DNA of 64,000 nucleotides from JAEUQQ01 sp963697285 (lineage in GTDB: Bacteria; Acidobacteriota; Vicinamibacteria; Vicinamibacterales; JAFNAJ01): positions 124,001 through 188,000 of the forward strand of contig CAVONI010000009.1 in NCBI GenBank assembly GCA_963697285.1. The letters run 5' to 3'. Within the stretch, counting starts at the first letter, position 1; every line of letters starts with the position of its first letter. Below, one piece after another: positions 45,281-57,300 of this stretch. The position numbers and the translations under genes are program-made. The notes below the pieces were generated by a model, which searched no databases, had not been told where the DNA came from, and saw only the letters and a list, made by a program, of their open reading frames with translations.

Positions 45281-45943
45281 CGGGAATCCTCCGGCGGGCC
45301 ATCGTAGCGCCAAAACGCGGGCATGCCCCGCGCGATCTGTCGGTGTCGCGGGCCGACACCGCGGACGCCGTCGCAGCGGCTCTGGGCAGAGAACCGATAC
45401 CTGCCGACGGCCCACCGACACGGGGCAGCCGGACGACGGCGGTCGGCAGCGGCTGCATCCCTGTTCGGACATCGACAGGCGGCGCGGGGACGTGTGCGCA
45501 TCAAGTAACTGAGCTATTTCAACTGCCGATGGCCAGCCCGTGCCCCTGGAATGGCCAGAATTGCCGGCTTCCGGGCGCTGGATCGAGGCGGCATTTCGGC
45601 GTCGCCCGGCGGACGACCGTCCGCACCCGGTCGATGACCCGTCATGAAGGGGCGAACGGACCGGCGAGAATTGCGAGAATGTCTCGACAATCAGGAATTC
45701 TTCGGGTTGGCGGCCTTCTTGCCCTGCCTGTGGCCGGATGGCTGCGACCGCGGAAACCCGGAGGCGCTCTGGCGGGCGCAGTGTGTCCGTCGTCCACGCA
45801 TCTGGTGCGGAATGCGCACACACGGGAATTCGCCATGATTCAGCGCCAAACGCAAGAACCGTCGCCCAGCGTCCGACAGGCACGACCACTCCGCACACGG
45901 CCCTGAGTCAAGAGCGCACACGTCCCTGCCGATTGCCCCTCCG
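45281..45943. other. Long intergenic stretch without recognised gene
   Basis: About 660 bases between divergent genes. A perfect 8-bp hairpin (CGGTGTCG / CGACACCG) sits at 45341-45361. Short open frames (for example 45644-45838 on plus) show no known motif. The right end carries a 26-base sequence (45926-45951) that recurs with 22 matches at 48275-48300, on the other side of the next gene. Confidence 0.5.
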
Positions 45944-45951
45944 ATGGAGTG
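45926..45951 (+). repeat. Short direct repeat flanking the spermidine-synthase-like gene, left copy
   Basis: 26 bases starting CTGCCGATT and ending CGATGGAGTG; 22 of 26 match the right copy at 48275-48300. It covers the ATG at 45944. Confidence 0.55.
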
Positions 45952-48202
45952 CGCACACGCGGCGTCGGCGCGGGATCGATCGGCGGATTCACAACCGGCC
46001 CACGTGACGGCCTACGCGCTCACGATCGTCCTGAGCGCCTTCCAGTTGTTCCTCGTGCAGCCGATCCTCGGCCGCTACATCCTTCCCTCGTACGGAGGCG
46101 GGCCGGCAGTCTGGACGACGTGCCTGCTGGTCTTCCAGGTGCTGCTGCTGGCCGGATACGCCTACGCCCACGTCTTGAGCCGGCTGCCGACGCGTCGCCA
46201 GGCACTCCTGCACGTGACGCTGCTGTGCGCATCATTGCTGGCCCTGCCGCTGGCGCCGCACGCAGGCCCGGGACCGGCGGCCGACGATCCGTCTCTTGAA
46301 ATCATCCTGCTGCTGGTCGGCACGGCGGGACTGCCGTACTGCCTCTTGTCGTCGACCAGTCCCCTGCTGCAGCACTGGATCACGACGACGCATCCGGGCT
46401 GGTCGCCATACCGGCTCTTCGCGGTCTCGAATCTTGGGGCGTTGCTGGGGCTGCTCTCCTATCCGTTCGCCATCGAACCCCTCCTGAGCCTGCGCACCCA
46501 GGCCTCCGCGTGGTCTGCGGGCTACGCGCTGTTCGTCGTGTGCTTCGGATGGTGCGCAGTACATCTCTACCGCTCGCGTCGGATCGACGATGTCGAGGAG
46601 TCGCCAAGCGTGCCCCTCGGCCGGGTGTCGCTCACCGACGTGGTGCTCTGGACGGCGCTCGCCGCGTGCAGTTCGACGCTGTTGATGGCGACGACGAACG
46701 CGATGAGCCAGGACGTCGCGGCGATGCCCCTGTTGTGGGTGGTGCCGCTGGGCCTGTACCTGCTGACGTTCACGGTGTGCTTCGAGCGGGAACGCTGGTA
46801 CACCCGGCGCGTCTGGGGAACGCTGCTCATCGTCGCCCTCGTAGTGATAGGCCTTGGTCTGCCCGAGAGGATGTCGGCGATCGGGCAGATTCTCGCGTAC
46901 GCGATCACGCTCTTCGTCTGCTGCATGGTGTGCCACGGCGAACTGGCCCGGCTCAAGCCGGCCAGGGGCCACCTGACGCTGTTCTATCTCGCGATCGCGG
47001 CAGGCGGCGCACTGGGCGGCGGCTTCGTCAGCCTGGTGGCCCCCCGGATCTTCGACAGGTACTGGGAGTTCCAGGTCGGACTCGTCGCCACGTATGCCCT
47101 CCTGGGCATCTGCGTCCTGAGAGAAACACGCCCGGCTCAGGTCAGGGGCACAGGGCGGATGCGCCGCAATCGGCCTTCGGGACCCACCACCCGGAACGCC
47201 CCGATCACTCGCCCCGCGACCTGGGGCTGGGCCGCGGGTCTCGGCGTCCTGATCGTCCTGTTGGGCGGTTGGGCACGGCCGCCCGTTGCCGGCGTCGTTG
47301 CCACGACCCGGACCTTCTACGGCCTGCTGCGGGTCCGCGAAACGAACATCGGCGTCGGCTCGCCCGTGTGGGCGCGGTCGCTCTGGAACGGCCAGATCCT
47401 GCACGGGGCACAGTTGCTCGGCGACCGCCTTCGCCGGCGGCCGTTTCTCTACTTCGGCCCGGACAGCGGCGTCGGCGTGGCCATCGAGTGCGTCCGGAGG
47501 CTGACCTTGCTGGCCGGCGGGCGCCCCGAGGCGGCCGCGCCGCTGAGCATCGGGGTCGTGGGCCTCGGGGTTGGCGCGATCGCCGCCTACGGACAACCGG
47601 GCGACACGATACGCTTCTACGAAATCGATCCCGAAGTCGAGCGGATCGCGAGACGGCACTTCTCCTTCCTGGCCGACACGGCCTCCACGGTCGATGTCGT
47701 CCTGGGTGACGCGCGCGTCTCGCTGGAACGGGAGAGACGGGAACCGGGAAGTCCGCGATTCGACGTCCTGGTCCTTGACGCGTTCAGCGGCGACGCCATT
47801 CCGGTCCACCTCCTCACCACGGAAGCGTTCGCGCTCTACACCTCACGCCTCGTGGCGGGAGGGGTGCTTGCGGTCCACGTCTCGAACCGCAACCTGGACC
47901 TGCGCCCCATCGTCGCCGCCCTGGCCAAAGCCTCGGGCAAGACTCCGCTCTGGCTCCAGACCACGAGGAACAACGATACCGGGGCCCTCGACTCCCAGTG
48001 GATGCTCGTCACCAGCAACCAGCGTGTGCTGACCGACTACAAGGTCGCCAAGCATCTTCGCCCGCTCCCCTCGTCGTCGCCCCTCCTGGCCGCATGGACC
48101 GACGACTACAGCAACCTGCTCGTGCCGATGCTGCTCCGCCACGGATGGATCGGCCAGGGTGTCGATCCTGTGCGTTCTGCGTCCAGGGGCGGCGTGCAAT
48201 GA
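45944..48202 (+). CDS. Membrane-fused spermidine-synthase-like protein
   Basis: 752 residues if it starts at ATG 45944. That ATG lies inside a repeated sequence, and a GTG at 46004 (VTAYALTIVLSAFQLFLVQP) fits the family's usual N-terminus better. The first 470 residues hold about ten membrane helices of the kind fused to polyamine synthases, including GRYILPSYGGGPAVWTTCLL and SSTSPLLQHWI. The C-terminal domain is a Rossmann methyltransferase-like fold: IGVVGLGVGAIAAYG (SAM site), FYEIDPEVERIARRHF, VVLGDARVSLERE, DVLVLDAFSGDAIPVHLLT. It probably makes or uses polyamines or a related aminopropyl product at the membrane; the true substrate is unknown. Confidence 0.85.
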   Translation: MECAHAASARDRSADSQPAHVTAYALTIVLSAFQLFLVQPILGRYILPSYGGGPAVWTTCLLVFQVLLLAGYAYAHVLSRLPTRRQALLHVTLLCASLLALPLAPHAGPGPAADDPSLEIILLLVGTAGLPYCLLSSTSPLLQHWITTTHPGWSPYRLFAVSNLGALLGLLSYPFAIEPLLSLRTQASAWSAGYALFVVCFGWCAVHLYRSRRIDDVEESPSVPLGRVSLTDVVLWTALAACSSTLLMATTNAMSQDVAAMPLLWVVPLGLYLLTFTVCFERERWYTRRVWGTLLIVALVVIGLGLPERMSAIGQILAYAITLFVCCMVCHGELARLKPARGHLTLFYLAIAAGGALGGGFVSLVAPRIFDRYWEFQVGLVATYALLGICVLRETRPAQVRGTGRMRRNRPSGPTTRNAPITRPATWGWAAGLGVLIVLLGGWARPPVAGVVATTRTFYGLLRVRETNIGVGSPVWARSLWNGQILHGAQLLGDRLRRRPFLYFGPDSGVGVAIECVRRLTLLAGGRPEAAAPLSIGVVGLGVGAIAAYGQPGDTIRFYEIDPEVERIARRHFSFLADTASTVDVVLGDARVSLERERREPGSPRFDVLVLDAFSGDAIPVHLLTTEAFALYTSRLVAGGVLAVHVSNRNLDLRPIVAALAKASGKTPLWLQTTRNNDTGALDSQWMLVTSNQRVLTDYKVAKHLRPLPSSSPLLAAWTDDYSNLLVPMLLRHGWIGQGVDPVRSASRGGVQ

Positions 48203-48392
48203 GCGTCCTGCGATCGGGCGTGCGCGGCTGTGTGCGGCCCGGAGCACACCTCCGCCTCAAGGCGGCACGGAGCTCTGCCGATTCCCATTGCGATGGAGTG
48301 TATGCGCCCCGCGCATGCCCACGATTTCCCTGGCCGTGGCCGCTCGATCGGCTCACGGCCCTGGGTGCGTACACACGACTGACCCTGCACTG
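48203..48392. other. Intergenic stretch with direct repeat, right copy
   Basis: 190 bases. It contains the right copy (48275-48300) of the 26-base repeat and a short hairpin CCGCCT-CAA-GGCGG at 48252-48264. No gene seen. Confidence 0.5.
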
Positions 48393-51300
48393 ATGAGCGC
48401 CGTCCGTCACCCGATCGGGGCCCCGAGGATGGGCCACCCACGACCCGGACGGACGTGTGCCTGCTTGCTGCTCCTCGTTGCAGCACTCGTGCTCGTGCCT
48501 GCCGTGGCGGGGGCCCAGCAAGTGTTGTCAGGCAGCTTCGTCGGGAACGCGACCGACAACCGCGCGATCACCGGGCTCGGCTTTCAGCCTGATGTCGTCA
48601 TCGTCTTCGCCTCCGAAGACATTGCCACCGTGCGCACCTCGACGATGGCGAGCGACAAGACGAAGTACCTCACCGGCGCGACCGCATTGGTCGCCAACGA
48701 GATTCAGTCGCTCGACGCCGACGGTTTCACGATCGGTAGCTCAATCTGGGTGAACGACAACGGGTGGCAGTTTCGCTGGGTCGCGTTCAAGGCCGCCGCA
48801 GGTTACCTGAAGGTCGGCTCGTACACCGGCGATGGTTCGAGCTCGAAAGCGATCAGCGGGGTGGGGTTCCAGCCGGAACTCGTCTTCATCCTGTCGGATA
48901 CCGCCGCGGAGGCGGTGTTCCACACGGCCTCGTCGACCTACTCGTACAACTTCGCGAACTCGTCGTCGGTAGCGTACCTCAACTCCCTCAATGCCGACGG
49001 CTTCACGGTCGGCTCCGACAGTCGGGTCAACACGAACGGGGTGACCTACCACTACATCGCCTGGAACGACGTCGCGGGCGCGATGGACGTCGGCAGCTAC
49101 ACCGGCAACGGCACCGACAACAGGATCATCAGCACGCCCGGCTTCCAGACCGAGTACATCCTGGTCAAGAAGGACGGAGGCGAATCCGCCGTCCAGCATT
49201 CCGACTCGATGGGTGCCGCCGTCGACATGAGCTACTTCTTCACCAACACAGTTGGCGGCGCCAATCGAATCCAGGAACTCCTGTCGAATGGCTTCGAGGT
49301 AGGCACAGACAAGGACGTCAACTCGTCTGGTCCGACCTACCTCTACGCCGCGTGGGCGCAGCAGACGGCACCGACGATCACGAACGTGACCGATCAGACG
49401 ATCAACGAGGACGGCGCTACGTCGGCGCTGTCCTTCACGGTAGGGGATGGAGAGACGACGGCGGGCAGCCTGACGATGAGCGGCTCGTCGAGCAACACGA
49501 CGCTGGTGCCACACGCCAACGTCACTTTTGGCGGAAGCGGTGCGAGCCGGACGGTCACGGTGACGCCCGCTGCAAACCAGTTCGGCACCGCGACGATCAC
49601 CATCACGGTCAGCGATGGCGTCCTGACAGCCTCCGACACGTTCGTCGTGACCGTGAACGCAGTGGCCGACACGCCGTCGGTGACCAACGCGACGACCAAC
49701 GAGGACACGCAGTCGTCGAGCGGCCTGGTCATCTCGCGCAATGCGGTGGACGGTGCCGAGGTCACGCACTTCAAGATCACCGCCATCTCGGGCGGCACGC
49801 TCTACAAGAACAACGGCACGACCCAGATCACAAGCGGGACGTTCATCACGTTCGCGGAGGGCAACGCCGGGCTGAAGTTCACGCCGACCGCCAACTCGAC
49901 CACCAGCGGCAGCTTCACGAGCCAGGCCTCAACTTCTGGCGTCGACGGCGGGTTGGGCGGCAGCACGGTCAACGCGACCATCACGATTACGCCCATTGCC
50001 GACACGCCGTCGGTGACGAACGCGACAACGAACGAGGACACGCAATCGACGAGCGGCCTCGTCATCTCGCGCAACGCCGTGGACGGGGCCGAGGTCACGC
50101 ACTTCAAGATCACCGCCATCTCGGGCGGCACGCTTTACAAGAACAACGGCACGACGCAGATCACCTCAGGGACGTTCATCACGTTTGCCGAGGGCAACGC
50201 GGGGCTGAAGTTCACACCGACGGCGAACTCGATCACGAGTGGCAGCTTCACCGTGCAGGCCTCGACGTCGGGCGTGGACGGCGGGCTGGGCGGCAGCACG
50301 GTCAACGCGACGATTACGATCACGCCCGTTGCCGACACGCCATCGGTGACCAACGCGACGACGAACGAAGACACGCAGTCGACGAGTGGCCTCGTCATCT
50401 CGCGCAACGCCGCGGATGGGGCCGAGGTCACGCACTTCAAGATCACGGCGATCTCTGGTGGCACGCTCTACAAGAACGACGGGACCACGGCGATCACCAG
50501 CGGCACCTTCGTCACGTTTGCCGAGGGCAATGCGGGGCTGAAGTTCACGTCGACGGCGAACTCGATCACGAGTGGCAGCTTTACCGTGCAGGCCTCGACG
50601 TCGGGCGTGGACGGCGGCCTGGGCGGCAGCACGGTCAACGCGACGATTACCATCACCCCGATTGCCGACACCCCCTCGGTGACGGCCGCGACGACCGACG
50701 AGGACACGCAGTCGACGACCGGCCTGGTGATCTCGCGGAATGCCGTCGATGGCGCGGAAGTGACGCACTTCAAGATCACGGCAATCACCAACGGCACGCT
50801 CTACAAGAACGACGGGACGACGCAGGTCACCAGCGGCACGTTCGTCACGTTCGCCGAGGGCAATGCCGGACTGAAGTTCACGCCGACGGCCAACTTCAAC
50901 GGCAGCGGCAGCTTCACGGTGCAGGCAGCGACGTCGAGCGGCGACGCGGGCCTGGGCGGATCAACGGTCAGCGCCAGCATCACCGTCGTCGCGGTCAACG
51001 ATGCCCCTGTCAACACCGTACCGGGAGCGCAGACGACCCCCGAAGACACGCCGCTGACATTCTCGAGCGGGAACGGCAACCTGGTCTCCGTCAGCGACGT
51101 GGACGCCGGCGGCGCGTCGGTCGAAGTGACGTTGACGGCCGCGAACGGAGCGCTGACGCTGTCGGGCACCGGGGGGCTGACGTTCTCGATCGGCGACGGC
51201 TCGGCAGACGCGTCGATGACGTTCAGCGGAGCGATCACGGACCTCAACGCCGCGATTGCGGGCATGATCTTCACGCCTGATCCGGATTACAACGGCAGCG

Positions 51301-54300
51301 GCGCCAGCATCCAGATCGTCACCAGCGACCAGGGCCACACGGGGCTTGGCGGAGTGAAGGTCGACAACGACATGGTGGGGATGATCACCGTGTCTCCTGT
51401 GAACGACACGCCGACGATCTCCGACGTCTCTGACCAGCGCACACCGATGGCGACGTCGACGGACGCGATCGCATTCACGGTCGGTGACGTCGAGACAGCC
51501 GCGGGCTCGCTCACCGTGACGGCGACGTCGTCGAACCAGGCACTCGTTCCGGATGCCAACCTTGCCTTGAACGGGGCTGGCGCGAACCGCACGGTGACCG
51601 TGACGCCGGCCGCGGGCCAGGCGGGCACGGCCACGATCACGCTGACCGTGAGCGACGGCGCCGCGAGCGCCAGCGACACGTTCGTGATCACGGTTGGTGG
51701 GATCGCGGTCACCCCGACGAGCGGGCTGACGACGACCGAGGCTGGCGGCACGGCCAGCTTCACCGTCGTCCTGCAGCAGGCCCCGACGGCGAACGTCACG
51801 GTTGCCCTCAGTTCGAGCGACACCACCGAAGGCACCGTGCTGCCGGTGTCGCTGACCTTCACCACCGCGAACTGGAACAGCGCGCAGACCGTCACGGTCA
51901 CGGGCGTCAACGACGACCTCGACGACGGCGACATCACCTACAGCATCGTGACGGCCGCGGCGGCGAGCACCGACGCTGCTTACAACGGGCTGAACGCGAC
52001 CGACGCGTCGGTGACCAGCACGGATGACGACGTGTCGGGCGTGACGGTCTCGACGATCAGCGGCAACACGACTGAGGCCGGCGGCACGGCCACGTTCACG
52101 GTGGTGCTCGATGTCGAGCCGACGGCCGACGTCACGGTGGGGATCTCGTCGAATGACGCGACCGAGGGCACCGTCCTGCCCGTCTCGCTGACCTTCACGA
52201 CTGCGAACTGGAGCAGTGCGCAGACGGTGACCGTGACCGGCGTCAACGACGACCTGGACGACGGCGACATCGCCTTCAGCATCGTCACCGCGGTGGCCAC
52301 GAGCGCCGACGGGAACTACAACGGGATCAATCCTGCCGACGTCGCGGTCACGAATACCGACAACGACGCGTCGGGCATCACGGTCTCGACGATCAGCGGT
52401 CCCACGACGGAAGCCGGCGGCACGGCGACGTTCACCGTCGTGCTCGATGCGCAACCGACCGCCGACGTCACGGTGGGCCTCTCGTCGAGTGACGCGACCG
52501 AGGGCACCGTGCTGCCCGCGTCGCTCACCTTCACGAGCGCCAACTGGAACACCGCCCAGACGGTGACCGTGACGGGCGTGGACGACCTGCTCGACGACGG
52601 CGACGTCGCCTTCAGCATCGTCACGGCGGCGGCCGCCAGCGCGGACGGCACCTACAACGGGATCAACGCCGCCGACGTCACCGTCACGAACAGCGACAAC
52701 GACGCGTCGGGCATCACGGTCTCGACCATCAGCGGGAACACGACGGAGGCCGGCGGCACGGCCACGTTCACCGTCGTGCTCGATGCGCAGCCGACGGCCG
52801 ATGTGACGGTCGGCCTCTCGTCGCAGCGACGCGACCGAAGGCACGGTCCTGCCGGTGTCGCTGACCTTCACGACGCGCCAACTGGAACACCGCCCAGACG
52901 GTGACCGTGACGGGCGTCGACGACGACCTGCTCGACGACGGCGACGTCGCCTTCAGCATCGTCACCGCGGCGGCCGCCAGCGCGGATGGCACCTACAACG
53001 GGATCAACGCCGCCGACGTCACCGTCACGAACACCGACAACGACGCGTCGGGCATCACGGTCTCGACGATCAGCGGCAACACGACGGAAGCCGGCGGCAC
53101 GGCCACGTTCACGGTGGTGCTCGATGCCGAGCCGACGGCCGACGTCACGGTGGGCATCTCGTCGAGCGACGCCACGGAAGGCACGGTCCTGCCGGCGTCG
53201 CTGACCTTCACGAGCGCGAACTGGAACAGCGCCGCAGACGGTGACCGTGACCGGCGTCAACGACGACCTGGACGACGGCGACATCGCCTACAGCATCGTC
53301 ACCGCAGCGGCCACCAGCGCGGATGGCACCTACAACGGGATCAACGCCGCCGACGTCACCGTCACGAACACCGACAACGACGCCTCCGGGATCACGGTCT
53401 CGACGATCAGCGGTCCCACGACGGAAGCCGGCGGCACGGCGACGTTCACCGTCGTGCTCGATGCGCAACCGACCGCCGACGTCACGGTGGGCCTCTCGTC
53501 GAATGACGCGACCGAGGGCACCGTCCTGCCCGCGTCGCTGACCTTCACGAGTGCCAACTGGAACTCCGCCCAGACGGTGACCGTGACGGGCGTCAACGAC
53601 GACCTGGACGACGGCGACATCGCCTTCAGCATCGTCACGGCAGCCGCCACCAGCGCCGACGGCATCTACAACGGGATCAACGCCGCCGACGTCAACGTCA
53701 CGAACACCGACAACGACGCGTCGGGCGTCACGGTCTCGACGATCAGCGGTCCCACGACGGAAGCCGGCGGCACCGCGACCTTCACCGTCGTCCTCGATGC
53801 GCAGCCGACGGCCGACGTGACGGTCGGACTGCTCGACCAGCGACGCGACCGAGGGCACGGTCCTCCCGGCGTCGCTCACCTTCACGACTGCGAACTGGAA
53901 CAGCGCCCAGACGGTGACCGTGACGGGCGTCGACGACCTCCTCGACGACGGCGACGTCGCCTTCAGCATCGTCACCGCGGCGGCCACCAGCGCGGACGGC
54001 ACCTACAACGGGATCAACGCCGCCGACGTCACCGTCACGAACACCGACAACGACGCGTCCGGGCATCACGGTCTCGACGATCAGCGGTCACCACGACGGA
54101 AGCCGGCGGCACGGCGACGTTCACCGTCGTGCTCGATGCGCAACCGACCGCCGACGTCACGGTGGGCCTCTCGTCGAATGACGCGACCGAGGGCACCGTC
54201 CTGCCCGCGTCGCTCACCTTCACGAGTGCCAACTGGAACTCCGCCCAGACGGTGACCGTGACGGGCGTGGACGACCTGCTCGACGACGGCGACATCGCCT

Positions 54301-57300
54301 TCAGCATCGTCACGGCGGCCGCCACCAGCGCCGACGGCATCTACAACGGGATCAACGCCGCCGACGTCACCGTCACGAACACCGACAACGACGCGTCGGG
54401 CATCACGGTCTCGACGATCAGCGGCGACCACGACGGAGGCCGGCGGCACGGCGACGTTCACCGTCGTGCTCGACGCGCAGCCGACGGCCGACGTGACGGT
54501 CGGCCTCTCGTCCAGCGACGCGACCGAAGGCACGGTCCTGCCGGTGTCGCTGACCTTCACGAGTGCCAACTGGAACACCGCGCAGACGGTGACCGTGACC
54601 GGCGTCGACGACCTCCTGGATGACGGCGACGTCGCCTACAGCATCGTCACGGCGGCCGCGACCAGCGCCGACGGCACCTACAACGGGATCAACGCCGCCG
54701 ACGTCACCGTCACGAACACCGACAACGACGCGTCGGGCATCACGGTCTCGACCATCAGCGGCGACCACGACGGAAGCCGGCGGCACGGCGACGTTCACGG
54801 TCGTGCTCGACGCCCAGCCGACGGCCGACGTGACGGTCGGCTTGTCGACCAGCGACACGACGGAAGGCACGGTGCTGCCGGCGTCGCTGACCTTCACGAG
54901 CGCGAACTGGAACAGCGCGCAGACGGTCACCGTGACGGGCGTGGACGACCTGCTCGACGACGGCGACATCGCCTTCAGCATCGTGACCGCGGCCGCGACC
55001 AGCGCCGACGGCACCTACAACGGGATCAACGCCACCGACGTCACCGTCACCAACACCGACAACGACACCTCCGGCATCACCGTATCCACCGTCAGCGGTC
55101 CGACGACCGAAGCGGGCGGCACGGCCACCTTCACGGTCGTGCTCGACGCGCAGCCGACGGCCGACGTCACGATCGGCCTCTCGTCGAACGACACGACGGA
55201 AGGCACCGTCCTGCCGGCGTCGCTGACCTTCACGAGCGCGAACTGGAACTCGGCGCAGACGGTGACCGTGACCGGCGTCGACGATCTCCTGGACGACGGC
55301 GACGTCGCCTTCAGCATCGTCACGGCGGCGGCGACCAGCGCCGACGGCACCTACAACGGGATCAACGCCGCCGACGTCACCGTCACGAACACCGACAACG
55401 ACGCCTCCGGGATCACGGTCTCGACGATCAGCGGCAACACGACCGAGGCCGGCGGCACGGCGACGTTCACGGTCGTGCTCGACGCGCAGCCGACGGCCGA
55501 CGTCACGATCGGCATCTCGTCGAACGACACCACCGAAGGCACCGTCCCGCCGGCGTCGCTGACCTTCACGACCGCGAACTGGAACAGCGCCCAGACGGTG
55601 ACCGTGACCGGCGTCAACGACGACCTGGACGACGGCGACATCGCCTACAGCATCGTCACCGCAGCGGCCACCAGCGCCGACGGCACCTACAACGGGATCA
55701 ACGCCGCCGACGTCACCGTCACCAACACCGACAACGACGCGTCGGGCATCACGGTCTCGACCATCAGCGGCGACCACGACGGAAGCCGGCGGCACGGCGA
55801 CGTTCACCGTCGTGCTGAACGCGCAGCCGACCGCCGACGTCACGGTCGGCATCTCGTCGAACGACACGACCGAGGGCACCGTCCTGCCCGCGTCACTGAC
55901 CTTCACGAGCGCCAACTGGAACACCGCCCAGACGGTGACCGTGACCGGCGTGGACGACCTGCTCGACGACGGCGACATCGCCTTCAGCATCGTCACCGCG
56001 GCCGCCACCAGCGCCGACGGCACCTACAACGGGCTCAACGCCGCCGACGTCACCGTCACGAACACCGACAACGACGCGTCGGGCATCACGGTCTCGACGA
56101 TCAGCGGGACCACGACGGAGGCCGGCGGCACCGCCACGTTCACCGTCGTCCTCGACGCGCAGCCGACGGCCGACGTGACGGTCGGCCTCTCGTCGAGCGA
56201 CACGACCGAGGGCACGGTCCTGCCCGGCGTCGCTGACCTTCACGAGCCGCGAACTGGAACAGCGCCCAGACGGTCACGGTGACCGGCGTCAACGACGACC
56301 TGGACGACGGCGACATCGCCTACAGCATCGTCACCGCGGCCGCCACCAGCGCCGATGGCACCTACAACGGGATCAACGCCGCCGACGTCAACGTCACGAA
56401 CACCGACAACGACGCGTCGGGCATCACGGTCTCGCCGATCAGCGGTGACCACGACGGAAGCCGGCGGCACGGCGACGTTCACGGTCGTGCTCGACGCGCA
56501 GCCGACGGCCGACGTGACGGTCGGCATCTCGTCGACCAGCGACACGACCGAGGGCACGGTCCTGCCCGGCGTCGCTCACCTTCACGAGCGCCAACTGGAA
56601 CAGCGCCCAGACGGTGACCGTGACCGGCGTCAACGACCTCCTCGACGACGGCGACGTCGCCTACAGCATCGTCACCGCGGCCGCGACCAGCGCCGACGGC
56701 ACCTACAACGGGCTCAACGCGGCCGACGTCACCGTCACGAACACCGACAACGACACCTCCGGCATCACGGTCTCGCCGATCAGCGGCGACACGACGGAGG
56801 CCGGCGGCACCGCGACCTTCACGGTCGTCCTCGACGCGCAGCCGACGGCCGATGTGACGGTCGGCCTGTCGACCAGCGACACGACCGAAGGCACGGTCCT
56901 GCCCGGCGTCGCTGACCTTCACGACCGCGAACTGGAACACCGCGCAGACGGTGACCGTGACCGGCGTCAACGATCGTCCTGGACGACGGCGACGTCGCCT
57001 TCAGCATCGTCACGGCGGCCGCGACCAGCGCCGACGGCACCTACAACGGGATCAACGCCGCCGACGTCACCGTCACGAACACCGACAACGACGCGTCGGG
57101 CATCACGGTCTCGCCGATCAGCGGCGCCACGACCGAGGCGGGCGGCACCGCCACGTTCACGGTCGTGCTGAACGCAGAACCGACGGCCGACGTCACGGTC
57201 GGGCTCTCGTCGACGACACGACCGAAGGCACGGTCCCGCCGGCGTCGCTGACCTTCACGAGCGCCAACTGGAACAGCGCGCAGACGGTCACCGTCACGGG

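Noticed and set aside
45281..45943. Insertion sequence with zinc-ribbon transposase start (CLWPDGCDR-like peptide at 45700)
   Set aside because: No second Cys pair, no DDE residues, no terminal inverted repeats or target duplication.
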